This document shows positions 43,885 to 54,464 of a DNA stretch of 64,000 nt, piece after piece. The stretch comes from Orientallactaga sibirica (Eukaryota > Chordata > Mammalia > Rodentia > Dipodidae): NCBI GenBank assembly GCA_036365145.1, contig JAEOAD010000040.1, positions 13,642,501 to 13,706,500 of the forward strand, read 5' to 3'. Both the position numbers and the translations under genes were made by a program. The number at the start of each line of letters is the position of its first letter. Within the stretch, counting starts at the first letter, position 1. The notes beneath the pieces are model-generated. The model was not told where the DNA came from and did no database searches. It saw only the letters and a program-made list of their open reading frames with translations.

Positions 43885-44063
43885 AAGGGAGGCATTAGTT
43901 AGTTGGGCTCATGATTTCAGAGGAGTCGGTCCATAGTCTTTGGCTCCACTGGTTCCGAGCCCACGATGAGGTGAATCATCATATGGTGATTGGAGTGTGT
44001 GGAGGAGGAAGCTCACCTCACAGGGGACAAGAGATGGAGAGCAAGGAAGGGATGGTCTCCATT
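43885..44063 (-). repeat. old dispersed repeat
   Basis: 'ggctcatgatttcagaggag' and 'tgatgaggtgaatcatcat'-like blocks are the complement of the family seen at 62.38-62.72 kb. The LTR at 44069 cuts it. Confidence 0.5.
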
Positions 44064-44068
44064 CCAGC

Positions 44069-44615
44069 TGTAGCAGACAGCTTCAGGCTTGCTGAGATGA
44101 ACTTCCAGACCAGGCTCAGTGATGGAGGAAGGGATATATATGGAAGCTTACAGATCCAGGAGAAGTTCCATAATGGGAGAAGTTGGCCTCCTCTTAAAGG
44201 ACCAGACAGAGAGAGAGAGGCCACAAATCAATTCCCTAAAACCACCACAGCACACTTCAGGAACTCCAGGTGGAACTCTGCACTTTGCATATCTTTAGAT
44301 TGGAATTTCAAACCCACCACCACATCTCAAGATCTGCCCAGTGACACCTCCTCCAGCCAGGTGGCTGTAGACCCTAACTACAAACTAATAAAACAGTGAA
44401 TGTAGCTGGGTGTGGCAGCACATGCTTTTAATTGCAGCACTCTGGCAGGCAGAGGTAGGTGGATCTCTGTGAGTTCGAGGCCACCCTGAGACTACACAGT
44501 GACTTCCAGGTCAGCCTGAGCTAGAGTGAGACTCTACTGCGAAAAACTAATAAATAAATGAATAAATAAATAAATACACTGAATATATTGGGAACCAGCT
44601 ATTCAAACTACCACA
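44069..44615 (-). mobile_element. MaLR-like LTR split by a B1
   Basis: Reversed relative of the LTR at 22.69 kb. Both ends match (start 'tgtggtagtttgaatagctg' and end 'ctgtctgctaca' in element sense). A forward B1 occupies about 44404-44574. 'ccagc' and 'cccgc' flank the LTR, 4 of 5 bases. Confidence 0.78.
44404..44574 (+). repeat. B1 SINE inside LTR
   Basis: Full-length B1 with an (AAAT)n tail. LTR sequence 'acagtgaatgta' before and 'acactgaatata' after it is the duplicated target. Confidence 0.94.
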
Positions 44616-44687
44616 CCCGCCATTTTTTGTTTCTGTTGAATATGCTGAGGTCCAAGAGCAGGACTTATAAAAAGAAAAGCTTTAAGT

Positions 44688-44820
44688 TGGCCATAAACAC
44701 ATGCCAGTAATCCCGGCACTTGGGGGACTGAGGCCACAGGTTCACAAGTTTGAGGGCAGCTTGCACTGTGTAATGAGTTTCAAGCCAGTCTGGGCAATCT
44801 AGTAAGACCTTGTCTGAAAG
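44688..44820 (+). repeat. old B1-like SINE
   Basis: 'gtaatcccggcacttggggg' and 'aagaccttgtctgaaag' mark a diverged B1. Confidence 0.72.
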
Positions 44821-45472
44821 TATAAGCTTTAAAATTTCAACCGACTTTTAACCTTTGCATAAAAGAAGCTCCATTGCACCCTGGGTGGATAGTCACAGCT
44901 TCTTTTCTCTCTGTCTCCCATCCTTTCTACTCTCAAGTGTCCAGCAAAATTAGAAAGTATCTGGTCACCCAACTATGAGTGGCCAGGGGAACTAGCTCAC
45001 TGGCAAATGAGTGGTATCTTTGGCCTTCTAGCAGGATGTGAGGCACAGCCAGTCTCCTCTCCCCTCAATGCTCTCTTGACTGGAGCAATTGCTCTGGAAC
45101 ATTCTATGGGGTTATGGACATAGGGAAAGCCCTGGGATATTTGGAAGAATTCAGAATCGTGACCAGTGAGGGTTGGAGTGATGGGGGGAAAGATTAGCCT
45201 GAAGAAATATCTTTTAAAACATACTCAGCATTTCCTTGGGGCACTAGAAGGCCAAATCAGAGCTAATGGAAGACCCACTGATAGGCAACAGTTTGATACA
45301 TCACATCCTGTTTACACAGGTCCGTACGCTCTGACAGAAGACAGTGCCCTCCAAGCAATGTCAAATGAAAACCAAAAAGCTGCCATGAGAAGTCTAGACA
45401 ATCATTTGATCTCACTTATGGAAAAAATACATACATACATACTTAATTTGCATATGGAGAAATGGGAGAATA
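44821..45472. other. anonymous sequence, possible old L1 end
   Basis: A 108-codon frame (45166-45492) runs into the next SINE. The stretch 'catttgatctcacttatgg' resembles an L1M 3' end, so a coding reading is not supported. Confidence 0.35.
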
Positions 45473-45689
45473 GGGCTGGAGAGATGGTTTAACAGTTAAG
45501 GCACTTGCCTGAGAAGCCTAAGGACCCAGGTTTGATTCCCCAGTACCTACGTAAAGCCAGATGCTCAAGGTGGTGCATGCATGCTTCTGCAGTTTGTTTG
45601 CAGTGGTTGGAGGCCTTGGTGTGCCTATTCTCTCCCCACCCCACATAAATAAATAATAAATAAATAAACAAATAAATATTTTTAAAAAG
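45473..45689 (+). repeat. DIP SINE
   Basis: Forward copy with an (AAAT)n tail. Confidence 0.93.
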
Positions 45690-45739
45690 CATGTGCCACC
45701 AAACCTAGCCCTTTAAGAAAACCCATAAATTAATTTTTT

Positions 45740-45983
45740 TGCTTTGATCTGTTTTTAACTTTTTATTTTATTTTATTTTATTTATTTGGGAGAGAGAGAT
45801 AGAGGCAGAGAGAGAGGGAAAGAGACAGGGAGGATGGGTGTGCCAGGGCCTTCAGCCACTGCAAACACACTCCAGATGCATGCGTCACCTGGTGCATCTG
45901 ATTTATGTGGGTCTTGGGGAATCAAACCTAGGTCCTTTGGCTTTTCAGGCAAATGCCTTAACTGCTAAGCCATCTCTCCAGCC
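45740..45983 (-). repeat. DIP SINE
   Basis: Reversed copy. 'cccataaattaattttt' (45722) and 'cccataaatttatttct' (45984) flank it. Confidence 0.93.
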
Positions 45984-46014
45984 CATAAATTTATTTCTTA
46001 AAAAAGTGAGAATA

Positions 46015-46176
46015 AGCCGGATGTGGTGGCAGATGCCTTTAATCCCAGCACTTGGGAAGCAGAGGTAGGAGGATCACCGTGAGTTCAAGGCCACCCTGAC
46101 ACTACACAGTGAATTCCAGGTCAGCCTGAGCTAGAGTGAGACCCTACCTCGAACCTGCCCCCCAAAAAAAAAAAAG
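46015..46176 (+). repeat. B1 SINE
   Basis: Full-length B1 with a C run then an A run as tail. Confidence 0.93.
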
Positions 46177-46638
46177 GGAAGATTATAGAATGGTAGACTG
46201 GAAAATCCACTGTGAAGAAGAAACTGCTGTGTTTGATTAATCATAACAAATATTTAAGGCATAAATAAGATATAGTTATAATTTTTAAAAAGTCATGTAA
46301 TGTCAGGAAGAGAATTGGGGCCATGAGAACTGAAAAAAAAAATCCCCCCCAAACAACATCCCCACTGGACGTGATGGCTTCTCTTCAAGAATAGCTTGTT
46401 CAGGATATACAGCTTTGGCATGGGTGTTGACTTAGTGACCTGGAAGTTTCTGTCACCCCTATCATTCTAGTTTGAAAGTCTTTGAGACAGCACTAGGGAG
46501 AAGTCACACTCAGCGCCGTGAAAAAATTCTAACCCTGAGCCTAAAAGCAAAAATTGGTCTGTGACTGTTAACCTCTTTCAAGACTTCCTGTTTACTGTTG
46601 TCAACTGTAGTGGAGTGATTAACCGTGGTGTAGTGATA
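46177..46638. other. anonymous sequence
   Basis: No element recognised. Confidence 0.4.
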
Positions 46639-46639
46639 A

Positions 46640-46830
46640 TAGCATCATGGGATGTTTCCTGAGCACGCGCCGTGCCGCAGACGTTGCACTTTGTGTGTGT
46701 CATTTCACTTGATTGTAATAGCCCGTGGCAAGCAGAAGTGTGGCTCCATTTTATTCAGGAGGCAGCTAGGCGGAGAGAAGTCCTCGCCCAAGTTCATGGC
46801 TCGTTCTGTGATGGGGATTTGAGATGTTAA
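46640..46830 (-). repeat. MIR SINE
   Basis: 'tttcctgagcacgcgccgtg', 'gtgtcatttcacttgattgt' and 'ccattttattcaggaggcag' are the complement of MIR in order. Confidence 0.78.
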
Positions 46831-46910
46831 ATTCTTAGTGTCTTTTTCAACTCTTCCCTCATGACATTAGAAAATGTGACCTTGAGAAACACCTTCTCTC
46901 TAAAGATAGA

Positions 46911-47066
46911 TTTTTTTTTTGGAGGGGTTTGCCAGGGCCTCCAGCCACTGCCAACGAACTCCAGATGCATGTGCCCCTTGTGCATCTGGCTTATGTGGGT
47001 GCTGGGGAATCGAACCTGGGTTCTTTGGTTTTGCAGGCAAGTGCCTTAACCACTATCCACCAACCC
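46911..47066 (-). repeat. DIP SINE, lacks CT part
   Basis: Reversed copy without the (GA)n region, between 'taaagatag' repeats (46901 and about 47067). Confidence 0.9.
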
Positions 47067-47107
47067 TAAAGATAGCTTTTGACTTATCCAACTACTATAA
47101 TGAAAGC

Positions 47108-47331
47108 TTTTTTAAAAAAATGATTTTATTTTTATTTATTTATTAGAAACAAAGAGAAGGAGAGAGAGGGATAATGAGAATGGGCGTGTCAGGCCCTCTA
47201 GCCAGTGCAAACAAACTCCAGACACGTGTGCTCCCTTGTGCATCTGGCTTATGTGGGACCTGGAGAATCAAACCCAGGTTCTTAGGCTTCGTAGGCATGT
47301 GCCTTAACCGCTAAGCCATCTCTCCAGCCCC
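47108..47331 (-). repeat. DIP SINE
   Basis: Complete reversed copy. 'taatgaaagctttt' before and 'taatgaaagtttta' after flank it. Confidence 0.95.
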
Positions 47332-48232
47332 CGTAATGAAAGTTTTAAAAATGCATAATTTTGTTCCTTTACTGTAAGTGATGTGATGATTTAAAATGTG
47401 TTCATGTGATTTTCTTTTTTCTCCTGGTCAGTCTTTCTGAGTAAATGGCATTAGCTTGGTGGGACCAGGACATCACTCTGCCTTTGAGTGGGGGTGGGGT
47501 GGGAAAACATGAAGGGGGTGTGCCCATCAGAAATCTCCCATATGGAAAGTGAAGACAAAGGTTTCTCTACCTTGAAAATAAGACCGCATTCTCCTGGAAG
47601 ACAATAGCCTCTCAAGCCAGCTATTGTTTTTGAGGAGAGAATTTTTTTTTTTCTAAAGTCCTTTCCCTGTCAAATACACAAAGGAAGAGACCTTGCCTCT
47701 TGGAGAGATGAGGGGTAAGTTGGCCTGGTTATCAGCTTTGCTGTTCTGTCATATAATACAACACAGGGACGTGATGGACATCGTAGCCCTGTGTTGCTAT
47801 GGGAAGAAGAAAGTGGGCAGGGCAGGAAAAGGGAGCCGGGAGAAGGGAGAAGCTTACGCCTCTCTGAGAGGAGGTGTCATGACCAGCTCGAGGAGGATCA
47901 GGGAAGGACCTGCTCATACTTACTGGGCCCAATATGAGCCTCGTAAGAAAAGCCCTCCGTGAGTCAAGCTCTGCAAGCCCATGGTGGTGGTCCACAGACC
48001 CAAGGCCAGAGCTGACTGTGGGAAATGGGAACTATCTGATGGTCACTGGAAACAAGTTCCTGGTGTTCTGAGATTCCTCAACTGGAGTGAAGGGAGCCCA
48101 CAGAACCCATGGTTCTGGATGACAGTGTGAGTCACAAAAGGTGGTCACATGAGCAGGCTCCGCCATGGTCCCAGGACCTCTTGTGTGGACCGAGGACGAA
48201 TGTCAGTGGGACAGATAAAGACTGGGTCTCCA
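47332..48232. other. anonymous sequence
   Basis: About 900 bp with no recognised repeat. Overlapping frames at 47693-47995 on both strands show no domain. Confidence 0.4.
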
Positions 48233-48450
48233 GGGCTGGAGAGATGGCTTAGCGGTTAAGTGCTTGCCTATGAAGCCTAAGGACCTTGGTTTGAGGCTTA
48301 ATTCCCCAGGACCCACTTAATCCAGACGCACAAGGTGGCACATGAATCTGGAGTTCGTTTGCAGTGGCTGGAGTCCCTGGTGTGCCCATTCTCTCTCTCT
48401 CTGTCTCTTTCTCTCTCTGCCGCCAATAAATAAATAAAATAATAATAATA
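48233..48450 (+). repeat. DIP SINE
   Basis: Forward copy with an (AAT)n tail. 'aaagactgggtctc' before and after is a perfect 14-bp target repeat. Confidence 0.95.
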
Positions 48451-48699
48451 AAAAGACTGGGTCTCTGTAAGACCCTCTAAGTCAACAATTGAAGGAGGCA
48501 TGTTTGTGTGGGTACCCCAAGACCACAGAAGGTTCCCAAGGTTGAGACAGCCTGGATTCACTAGACCAGCAGTGGGCCACAGAGTTCCTGCCACAAGCCC
48601 CAGAACAGGGGAGAGCTAGTCTTTTCCCCATACTTCTAGCCTCATCTACAAGTAGCTACCTCCAACAGCCTGATGCCTGGGAAAGCTGAGCTGGAGCCA
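48451..48699. other. anonymous sequence
   Basis: Nothing recognised. Confidence 0.35.
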
Positions 48700-48870
48700 G
48701 GTCTGACGTAGCCCTGTCTGATGGGACACTCTGCAATGATGTGACATCCTCATTATCCATCTGGTGGCCCTGAGCCACATGTGGCCACAGAACACTGGAG
48801 ATTTAGCTAGGTAAAAGCATTGAACTTTATTCGGTCTAACCTTTTATTTCTTTAAATTATGATTTATAAT
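48700..48870 (+). mobile_element. MER5A-like DNA transposon fragment
   Basis: 'gtctgatgggacactctgca' and 'ggccctgagccacatgtggc' follow the start of MER5A (hAT-Charlie, non-autonomous). Confidence 0.6.
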
Positions 48871-48879
48871 TATTTATTC

Positions 48880-48936
48880 ATTTAAATTTTATTTGCATAC
48901 ATATTAATTGGACATGTACATTGTACATGTACATTG

Positions 48937-48981
<45 letters not shown>

Positions 48982-49215
48982 TGTGTGTGTGTGTGTGTGT
49001 AATGATCTAGAGGCGTTTAGTATATCACCTTAAAGTTGAAATCACTTTAAACATTTGCCATTTCTTTGTTCTGAGAAAATTCTGAAATCCTCCCTTCCTC
49101 CTATTTTGAAATATACAATAAGTCATTGTTAACTATAGTCACCATATTGTGCTATGGAGCCCGGGAAGCCATTTCTCCCATCTAGCTGTAGTCTTGTACC
49201 CTTTAACCTACTTCC
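48880..49215. repeat. old L1 fragment with (TA)n(GT)n
   Basis: 'attgttaactatagtcacca' and 'cttgtaccctttaacctact' belong to a common old L1 segment. A (TA)n (48939-48978) then (GT)n (48980-49000) sits inside. Confidence 0.6.
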
Positions 49216-49594
49216 AATCATTATTTTTATTGTAAAAAAAACCCCATAATATTAAAAGAGAATTTAGACTACACAATGTCACTTACCTCCTCAGAGATTT
49301 TGTGTGTTTGCACTTTGTTTTTATCCCCTTATGTATCTGTTTTTACATTTTATAATTGTAGAATATATTTGAGATAAAAATCAACTTTTAACTATTGGCC
49401 CTCTCAGGAAATCTTAGAGCTAAAATATTTCTGAGTCAAGGGCAGTGAGAAGACACTCTTGTATTCATTTATGAGGATTATTATAAGGAGGGGGGTGAGT
49501 TGAACTGTAAACGTTAGCATTTAAAGTGAAATAGGCATTAATCGCTACAATACCAATTGGTGCATACTCAGATATTAAATGGACTCGATTGAAC
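49216..49594. other. anonymous AT-rich sequence
   Basis: Nothing recognised. Confidence 0.4.
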
Positions 49595-49756
49595 TGTTTT
49601 TTTTTTTTTTTTGGCTTTTCGAGGTAGGGTTTCACTCTGGTCCAGGCTGACCTGGAATTAACTATGTAGTCTCAGGGTGGCCTCGAACTCACAGTGATCC
49701 TCCTACCTCTGCCTCCCAAGTGCTGGGATTAAATGTGTGCGCCACCACACCCGGCT
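49595..49756 (-). repeat. B1 SINE
   Basis: Full-length reversed B1. 'attgaactgt' before and 'tttgaactgt' after form the target repeat. Confidence 0.95.
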
Positions 49757-49786
49757 TTGAACTGTGTTTTAAAGTAGATAGAATGA

Positions 49787-49972
49787 GGGCTGGAGAGATG
49801 GCTTAGTGGTTAAGGTGTTTGCCTAGGAAGCCTAAGGACCCCAGTTCGATTCTCCAGGTCCCACGTAAGCCAGAGGCACAAGGGGGTGCACATGTCTGGA
49901 GTTCGTTTGCAGTGGCTGGAGGACCTGGTGCGCCCATTTTCTCTCTCTCCCTCTCAAATAAATAAATCATCT
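49787..49972 (+). repeat. DIP SINE
   Basis: Forward copy between 'taaagtagatagaatga' and 'taaagtagataggatga'. Confidence 0.95.
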
Positions 49973-50895
49973 TTAAAGTAGATAGGATGAAATGCTACTG
50001 TTAATGAAGACTGGTTAGCAACAGGCCAAGCAAGAAAACCACTTCTTCACTGGGTGCCCATCAGATGGTTATGAGAGAGAGCTGTGATCCCTCCCATGTC
50101 ATTGTGCATCATTGAAAACTCTGGACAGTGTAGGTGAGCTGAAAGGGGGGGGGTATCTAATATCTCTAGTCCTACCACTTTCCCCTTTACTTGAATAAAT
50201 GCTCTCCTCCCAGCATGCGTAGGGGTGTCGGTGTGGGCATGATTATTTCTAAGAGTGGAATTACAGAGTCCTGTTGTTTTATTATTGGCTTTTCCCTCTG
50301 ATTTATACCACAGTTAGGCCCCAAATGAAAACACTGGGGCTGTGTTCAGTGCTCCCAGGTGATGGGCAATGCCTTGATAAATGTCCTGATGGCTCATCTA
50401 TGTCTACAGCTGCAGCTCTTGTCCTGACTATTGCTCCATTCCATGTCCACCAGTGTCCCTGGAATCTCCTCCTGGTGTATTCAGTATCCCCTTCCTTTCC
50501 CCCGATACCCACCCTTGCTCTTTTCTCCTCCAGAAATCCCACCTTGTCCTTCAGGGAAGGAGTCGTGTTCCTTACTTGAGTCCAGCTGAGCAGCTGCCAG
50601 GGTCGCGCTGAAGGGGCGAGGGGCAGGTTCTATTTCCTGCTGGGGACAGGGACCCTCCACTTAAGATTTAAGTGGTAATAGAAAGGAGGGGACGGGGGAG
50701 GGGACATTTCCTGTTGATGAGATGCTCCTCTTTCCTCACCTGTCCTTCCTGTTCCCTTCTTCCCATCCTGGTCTGTCATGTGACCCCCCCCCCAGCTTCC
50801 TATTCTGTGGCCCCTGCTGTGGAAGAGTGATCATCAGATGCCTCCCCTCCACCAGCCAGGATCACTTTTATGTTCCTCACCTATAAGTTAGTTAT
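49973..50895. other. anonymous sequence
   Basis: About 920 bp. 'tttctaagagtggaattaca' near 50247 may be a trace of an old L1. Polypyrimidine sequence surrounds 50700-50800. No gene seen. Confidence 0.4.
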
Positions 50896-50910
50896 AAAAT
50901 CCTATTTCTG

Positions 50911-51113
50911 GCCTGGAGAAATAGCTTAGTGTTTAAGGCATTTGCCTGCAAAGCCAAAGGATCCTGGTTTGATTCTCCAGGACCCACATAAGCCAGATGC
51001 ACAAGGGGGCTCACCCATCTGGAGCTCATTTGCAGTGGCTGGAGGCCCTGGCGTGCCCATTCTCTGTCTCTCTTTGTTTCTCTGAAATAAGTAAATTAAT
51101 AAAACATATTTTT
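50911..51113 (+). repeat. DIP SINE, first of opposed stacked pair
   Basis: Forward copy between 'aaaatcctatttctg' (50896) and 'aaaaatcccatttcc' (51114). Confidence 0.94.
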
Positions 51114-51128
51114 AAAAATCCCATTTCC

Positions 51129-51350
51129 TTTTTTCAAAGACTTATTTATTTATTAGAGACAGAGAGAGGGAGAGAAAGAGAGAGTGTGTGAGAATGGGTG
51201 AATTGAGGCCTCTGGACACTGCAAATGAACTCTAGATACATGCACCAACCACCGTGTGTATCTGGCTTACATGGGATCTGGAGAATTGAACTTGGGTCCT
51301 TATGCTTTGCAGGTAAGCACCTTAACCACTAAGTCATCTCACCAGCCTGT
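51129..51350 (-). repeat. DIP SINE, second of opposed stacked pair
   Basis: Reversed copy. The third target copy, 'aaaaccctatttct', follows at 51351. Confidence 0.94.
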
Positions 51351-51608
51351 AAAACCCTATTTCTAATTTGATGACTTTTCACAGCTTAGGACTGTTTCCT
51401 CAGCCAGACTCCATTGTCAGTGGCAAACTTTTGCTGGCAAGGTCACTTGTCTCTGGGACAAATTCCTTAGATGACTCAACAGTGACAGCAATAAAAGTTA
51501 CAGGAAGGAGCCCTGACTGCTGGTGACCGTCCCCATAGTCTGCGAATCATCAATCCCACTTGTAAACCTCAATGAATAAGAAGCTGCTGTAAAAAGTAGC
51601 TGTCAGTT

Positions 51609-51874
51609 GGGCTGGAGAGATGGTTTGGTGATTAAGGCATTTGCCTGCAAAGCCTAAGGACCCATGTTTGACTCTCCAGGTCCCACCTAAGCCAGATGCA
51701 CAAAAGTGAGGCAAGCGCAAGGTTGCACATGCCCACTAGGTGGCGCAAGCATCTGGAGTTTGATTGCAGTGGCTGAGGCTCTGGTGGGCCAGTTCTCTAT
51801 CTCTCCTTTGTCTCTCTCTCTCCCTCCCTCCCTTTCTCCCTCCCTCCCTCTCTCCCTCCCTTTCTTTCTCTCAT
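51609..51874 (+). repeat. DIP SINE, long CTCF-motif type, first of stacked pair
   Basis: Forward long-subtype copy with a (CTCC)n stretch (about 51810-51870). 'aaaaagtagctgtca' (51591) and 'aaaaaagtagctgtct' (51875) flank it. Confidence 0.95.
51733..51746 (+). promoter_or_regulatory. CTCF core motif in DIP SINE
   Basis: CCACTAGGTGGCGC, a perfect consensus match; fourth DIP copy in the window with it. Confidence 0.5.
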
Positions 51875-51891
51875 AAAAAAAGTAGCTGTCT

Positions 51892-52049
51892 AGCCGGGCG
51901 TGGTGGCACATGCCTTTAATCCCAGCACTCAGGAGGCAGAGGTAGGGGGATCACAGTGAGTTCAAGGCCATCCTGAGACTACATGGTGAATTCCAGGTCA
52001 GTCTAGGATAGAGTGAAACCCTACCTCAAAAACCCAAAAATAAAATTTA
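51892..52049 (+). repeat. B1 SINE, second of stacked pair
   Basis: Full-length B1. The third target copy, 'aaaaagaagctgtca', follows at 52050. Confidence 0.95.
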
Positions 52050-52224
52050 AAAAAGAAGCTGTCAAAATTATTTTACTTGGATGAGTACAGAATAAAAAGT
52101 ACATTTCCTCAGTCTTATCTCCAGAGAGGTTCTTCTCTCTGGAGGGACCATTGCCCCAGTTTCTTAGGGGGATGCCTGTGCTTTTAATGTCTAATAAGGT
52201 AAGAACCAGACCGTGTTCCTTACA

Positions 52225-52490
52225 TATAGCATACACTGAACTCCTGAAATGTGGCTGGTCTGAACTCACTAGTGCGTGCCGTAAGTAAAACACTCACACC
52301 AGACTTCAAAGACTCATGAAATAAGAATGTAAAACATCTTGTAAATATTTTATATTGATTGACTGTTGATAATATTTTGGGTATCATTAAATGCATTTCA
52401 TGTGCTTTTGGGGGGGCTACTATAAAATTTTAAGTTACACCTATGACTCATATTGTTCCTTCTATTGGACAGTGTGGTTTATTAAAAATA
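52225..52490 (+). mobile_element. MER5A-like DNA transposon
   Basis: 'cctgaaatgtggctggtctg', 'agaatgtaaaacatcttgta', 'gataatattttgggtat' and the end 'tctattggacagtgtgg' follow MER5A in order. It lacks the 5' end. Confidence 0.75.
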
Positions 52491-52498
52491 AACATATA

Positions 52499-52830
52499 GG
52501 ACTGGGGAGATGGCTCAGTGGTTAAGAACGCTTGTTGCTTAAACATGAGATGGCTTGAGTTCAATCCCCCCCCGAACCCATGTGGAAAACTGGGCGTGAT
52601 CACACACATCACTGTAACGCCAGTCTGTGGTGAGTAGAAAGCTGACTCAACAGCACCTCACGGTTGAAGAAGAGATCCTGTTTCAAGCAAACCCATTGCT
52701 GAGTGATAAGCTGGAGAAGGTCCCCTGAAGTTATTCTCTGGCTACTGCAAGCATGCGCATGGTACATGCATCTACACATACATGTGCATATACTAACAAA
52801 GCACCACACACACACATGCAAAAAATAACT
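52499..52830 (+). repeat. B3 SINE
   Basis: Head 'gactggggagatggctcagt', a diverged middle, then 'ttctctggctactgcaagca' and a CA/CATA tail. Confidence 0.8.
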
Positions 52831-52925
52831 GTATGCATAGGCACATTTGTGTATGGATGGGCACAACAAGCATGGTAGCATAAGTTCATATCATGATAGA
52901 AAAAGACTTTAAAAACTATCTATGG

Positions 52926-53130
52926 GGAGCTGGTGAGATGACACAGTGGTTAAGGTGCTTGCTGCAAAGCCTAACGACTAGAGTTCAATTCCCCAGTACC
53001 CACGTAAAGCCAGATGCAGAAAATGGTGCACGCATCTGGAATCCATCTGCAGCAGCTGAGGCTCTGGTGCACCCATTCTCTCTGCCTCTCTTCTGTCTAC
53101 CTCTCTCTCTGCTTGGAAATAATAAAAATA
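52926..53130 (+). repeat. DIP SINE
   Basis: Forward copy, moderately diverged. Confidence 0.9.
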
Positions 53131-53215
53131 ATTATTTGTGGTATTCTGTTGTATAAAACTCTGTGTAATCAGCTCTTTCTGATAAATCATTAATGTCAGT
53201 TTTATTCCCCAACTT

Positions 53216-53426
53216 TAAAAAATATATATTTATTTATTGGCAAGTAGCACGAGGGGAGAGAAAGAGAGAGAGAATATGGGCATGCCAGGACCACTTACCA
53301 CAGCAAATTAACTGCAGATACCTGTGTCACATTGTGCAACTGGCTTTACATGGTCCTGGAGAACTGAACCTTGGGCAGTCAGGCTTTGCAAGCATGCCTC
53401 TAACCACTGAGCAATCTCTCCAGCCC
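53216..53426 (-). repeat. DIP SINE
   Basis: Reversed, diverged copy ending at 'ctctccagcccc'. Confidence 0.88.
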
Positions 53427-53430
53427 CTCC

Positions 53431-53602
53431 CCTTTTTTTTTTTTTTTTTTTTTTTTTTTGGTTTTTCGAGGTAGGGTCTCACTCTGGCCCAGGCTGACCT
53501 GGAATTAACTATGTAGTCTCAGGGTGGCCTTGAACTCACGGTGATCCTCCTACCTCTGCCTCCCAAGTGCTGGGATTAAAGGCGTGCGCCACCATGCCCG
53601 GC
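53431..53602 (-). repeat. B1 SINE, first of stacked pair
   Basis: Full-length reversed B1 with a 30-base T run, which suggests youth. Confidence 0.95.
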
Positions 53603-53608
53603 TTCCCA

Positions 53609-53758
53609 TTTTTTTTTTTTTTGAGGTAGGGTCTCACTCTAGTTCAGGCTGTCCTGGAATTCACTCTGTAGTCTCAGGGTGGCCTTGAACTCACGGCGAT
53701 CCTCCTACCTCTGCCTCCCGAGTGCTGGGATTAAAGGCGTGCGCCACCACGCCTGGCA
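53609..53758 (-). repeat. B1 SINE, second of stacked pair
   Basis: Full-length reversed B1. 'cttcccattttttt' lies before it (53602) and 'cccctccccattttt' after it (53759). Confidence 0.94.
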
Positions 53759-53764
53759 CCCCTC

Positions 53765-54052
53765 CCCATTTTTAACAGATGATGTGGTAATAAATACCCT
53801 TGTATATTTTTCATACTTATATAACTGGAGAAACCAATTCAAGAACATTTATATGCACATTTAATTTTAAGAGACATCAACTACACTTTCTTAGAGGATG
53901 TGTGAATTCACACACGCATAGCAATGTATGAACTTACTACTTCCCTTAAACTTCTGAATACAATGGATTATCAAATATTTTAATTTTTGCCAATCTGGCA
54001 GTTGGCATGTATATAAATAATTTATGCTATTCAGTCATATATTGCTATTTAA
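53765..54052. repeat. old L1 fragment
   Basis: 'ggtaataaatacccttgtat' and 'tttttgccaatctggcag' fit a common old L1 segment in the right order. Strand not assigned. Confidence 0.55.
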
Positions 54053-54269
54053 AATATTTTCATTTATTATTTATTTGCATGCAGACTGACAGATTGAGAG
54101 AGAGAGAGAGAGAGAGAGATAAAATGGATATACTAGGGTCTCCGGCCACTGCAAATGAACTCCAGATGCATGTACCACTCTGTGCATCTGGATTTGCATG
54201 AGTACTGGGGGAATTGAACTTGGCCTTGAAAGCAGCTGTCCTTAACTGCCAAGTCATCTCTCCAGCCCT
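54053..54269 (-). repeat. DIP SINE
   Basis: Reversed copy, moderately diverged. Confidence 0.92.
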
Positions 54270-54324
54270 GTGCATCTTTGTTTAAACCAAATCTGTAAAA
54301 ATAATGATTAATTTTATGTGGCAT

Positions 54325-54440
54325 ATTATGATTTCCAAAGCATTTTCATCAAATTCTTATAATAACTCAGTGGTAATAAACATTTTACCTAGAAGTAAAG
54401 TCAAAACTGAGGTAAAGAGAAGAGAGGGATATCTATATGT
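54325..54440 (-). repeat. possible MIR SINE
   Basis: 'cttataataactcagtggta' and 'aaaactgaggtaaagaga' resemble the complement of MIR. Weak. Confidence 0.35.
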
Positions 54441-54464
54441 GGAAAATGTATGTATTCATTCTTT

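Noticed and set aside
43911..44399. Plus-strand frame of 162 codons
   Set aside because: It is antisense read-through of an old dispersed repeat and a MaLR-like LTR, and it ends at the B1 inserted in the LTR.
45166..45492. Plus-strand frame of 108 codons
   Set aside because: It looked protein-like at first. It ends in a SINE, has no known domain, and its last third resembles an old L1 end.
48755..48770. CTCF-like word in the MER5A fragment
   Set aside because: The minus strand reads CCACCAGATGGATA, which lacks the GGC core.
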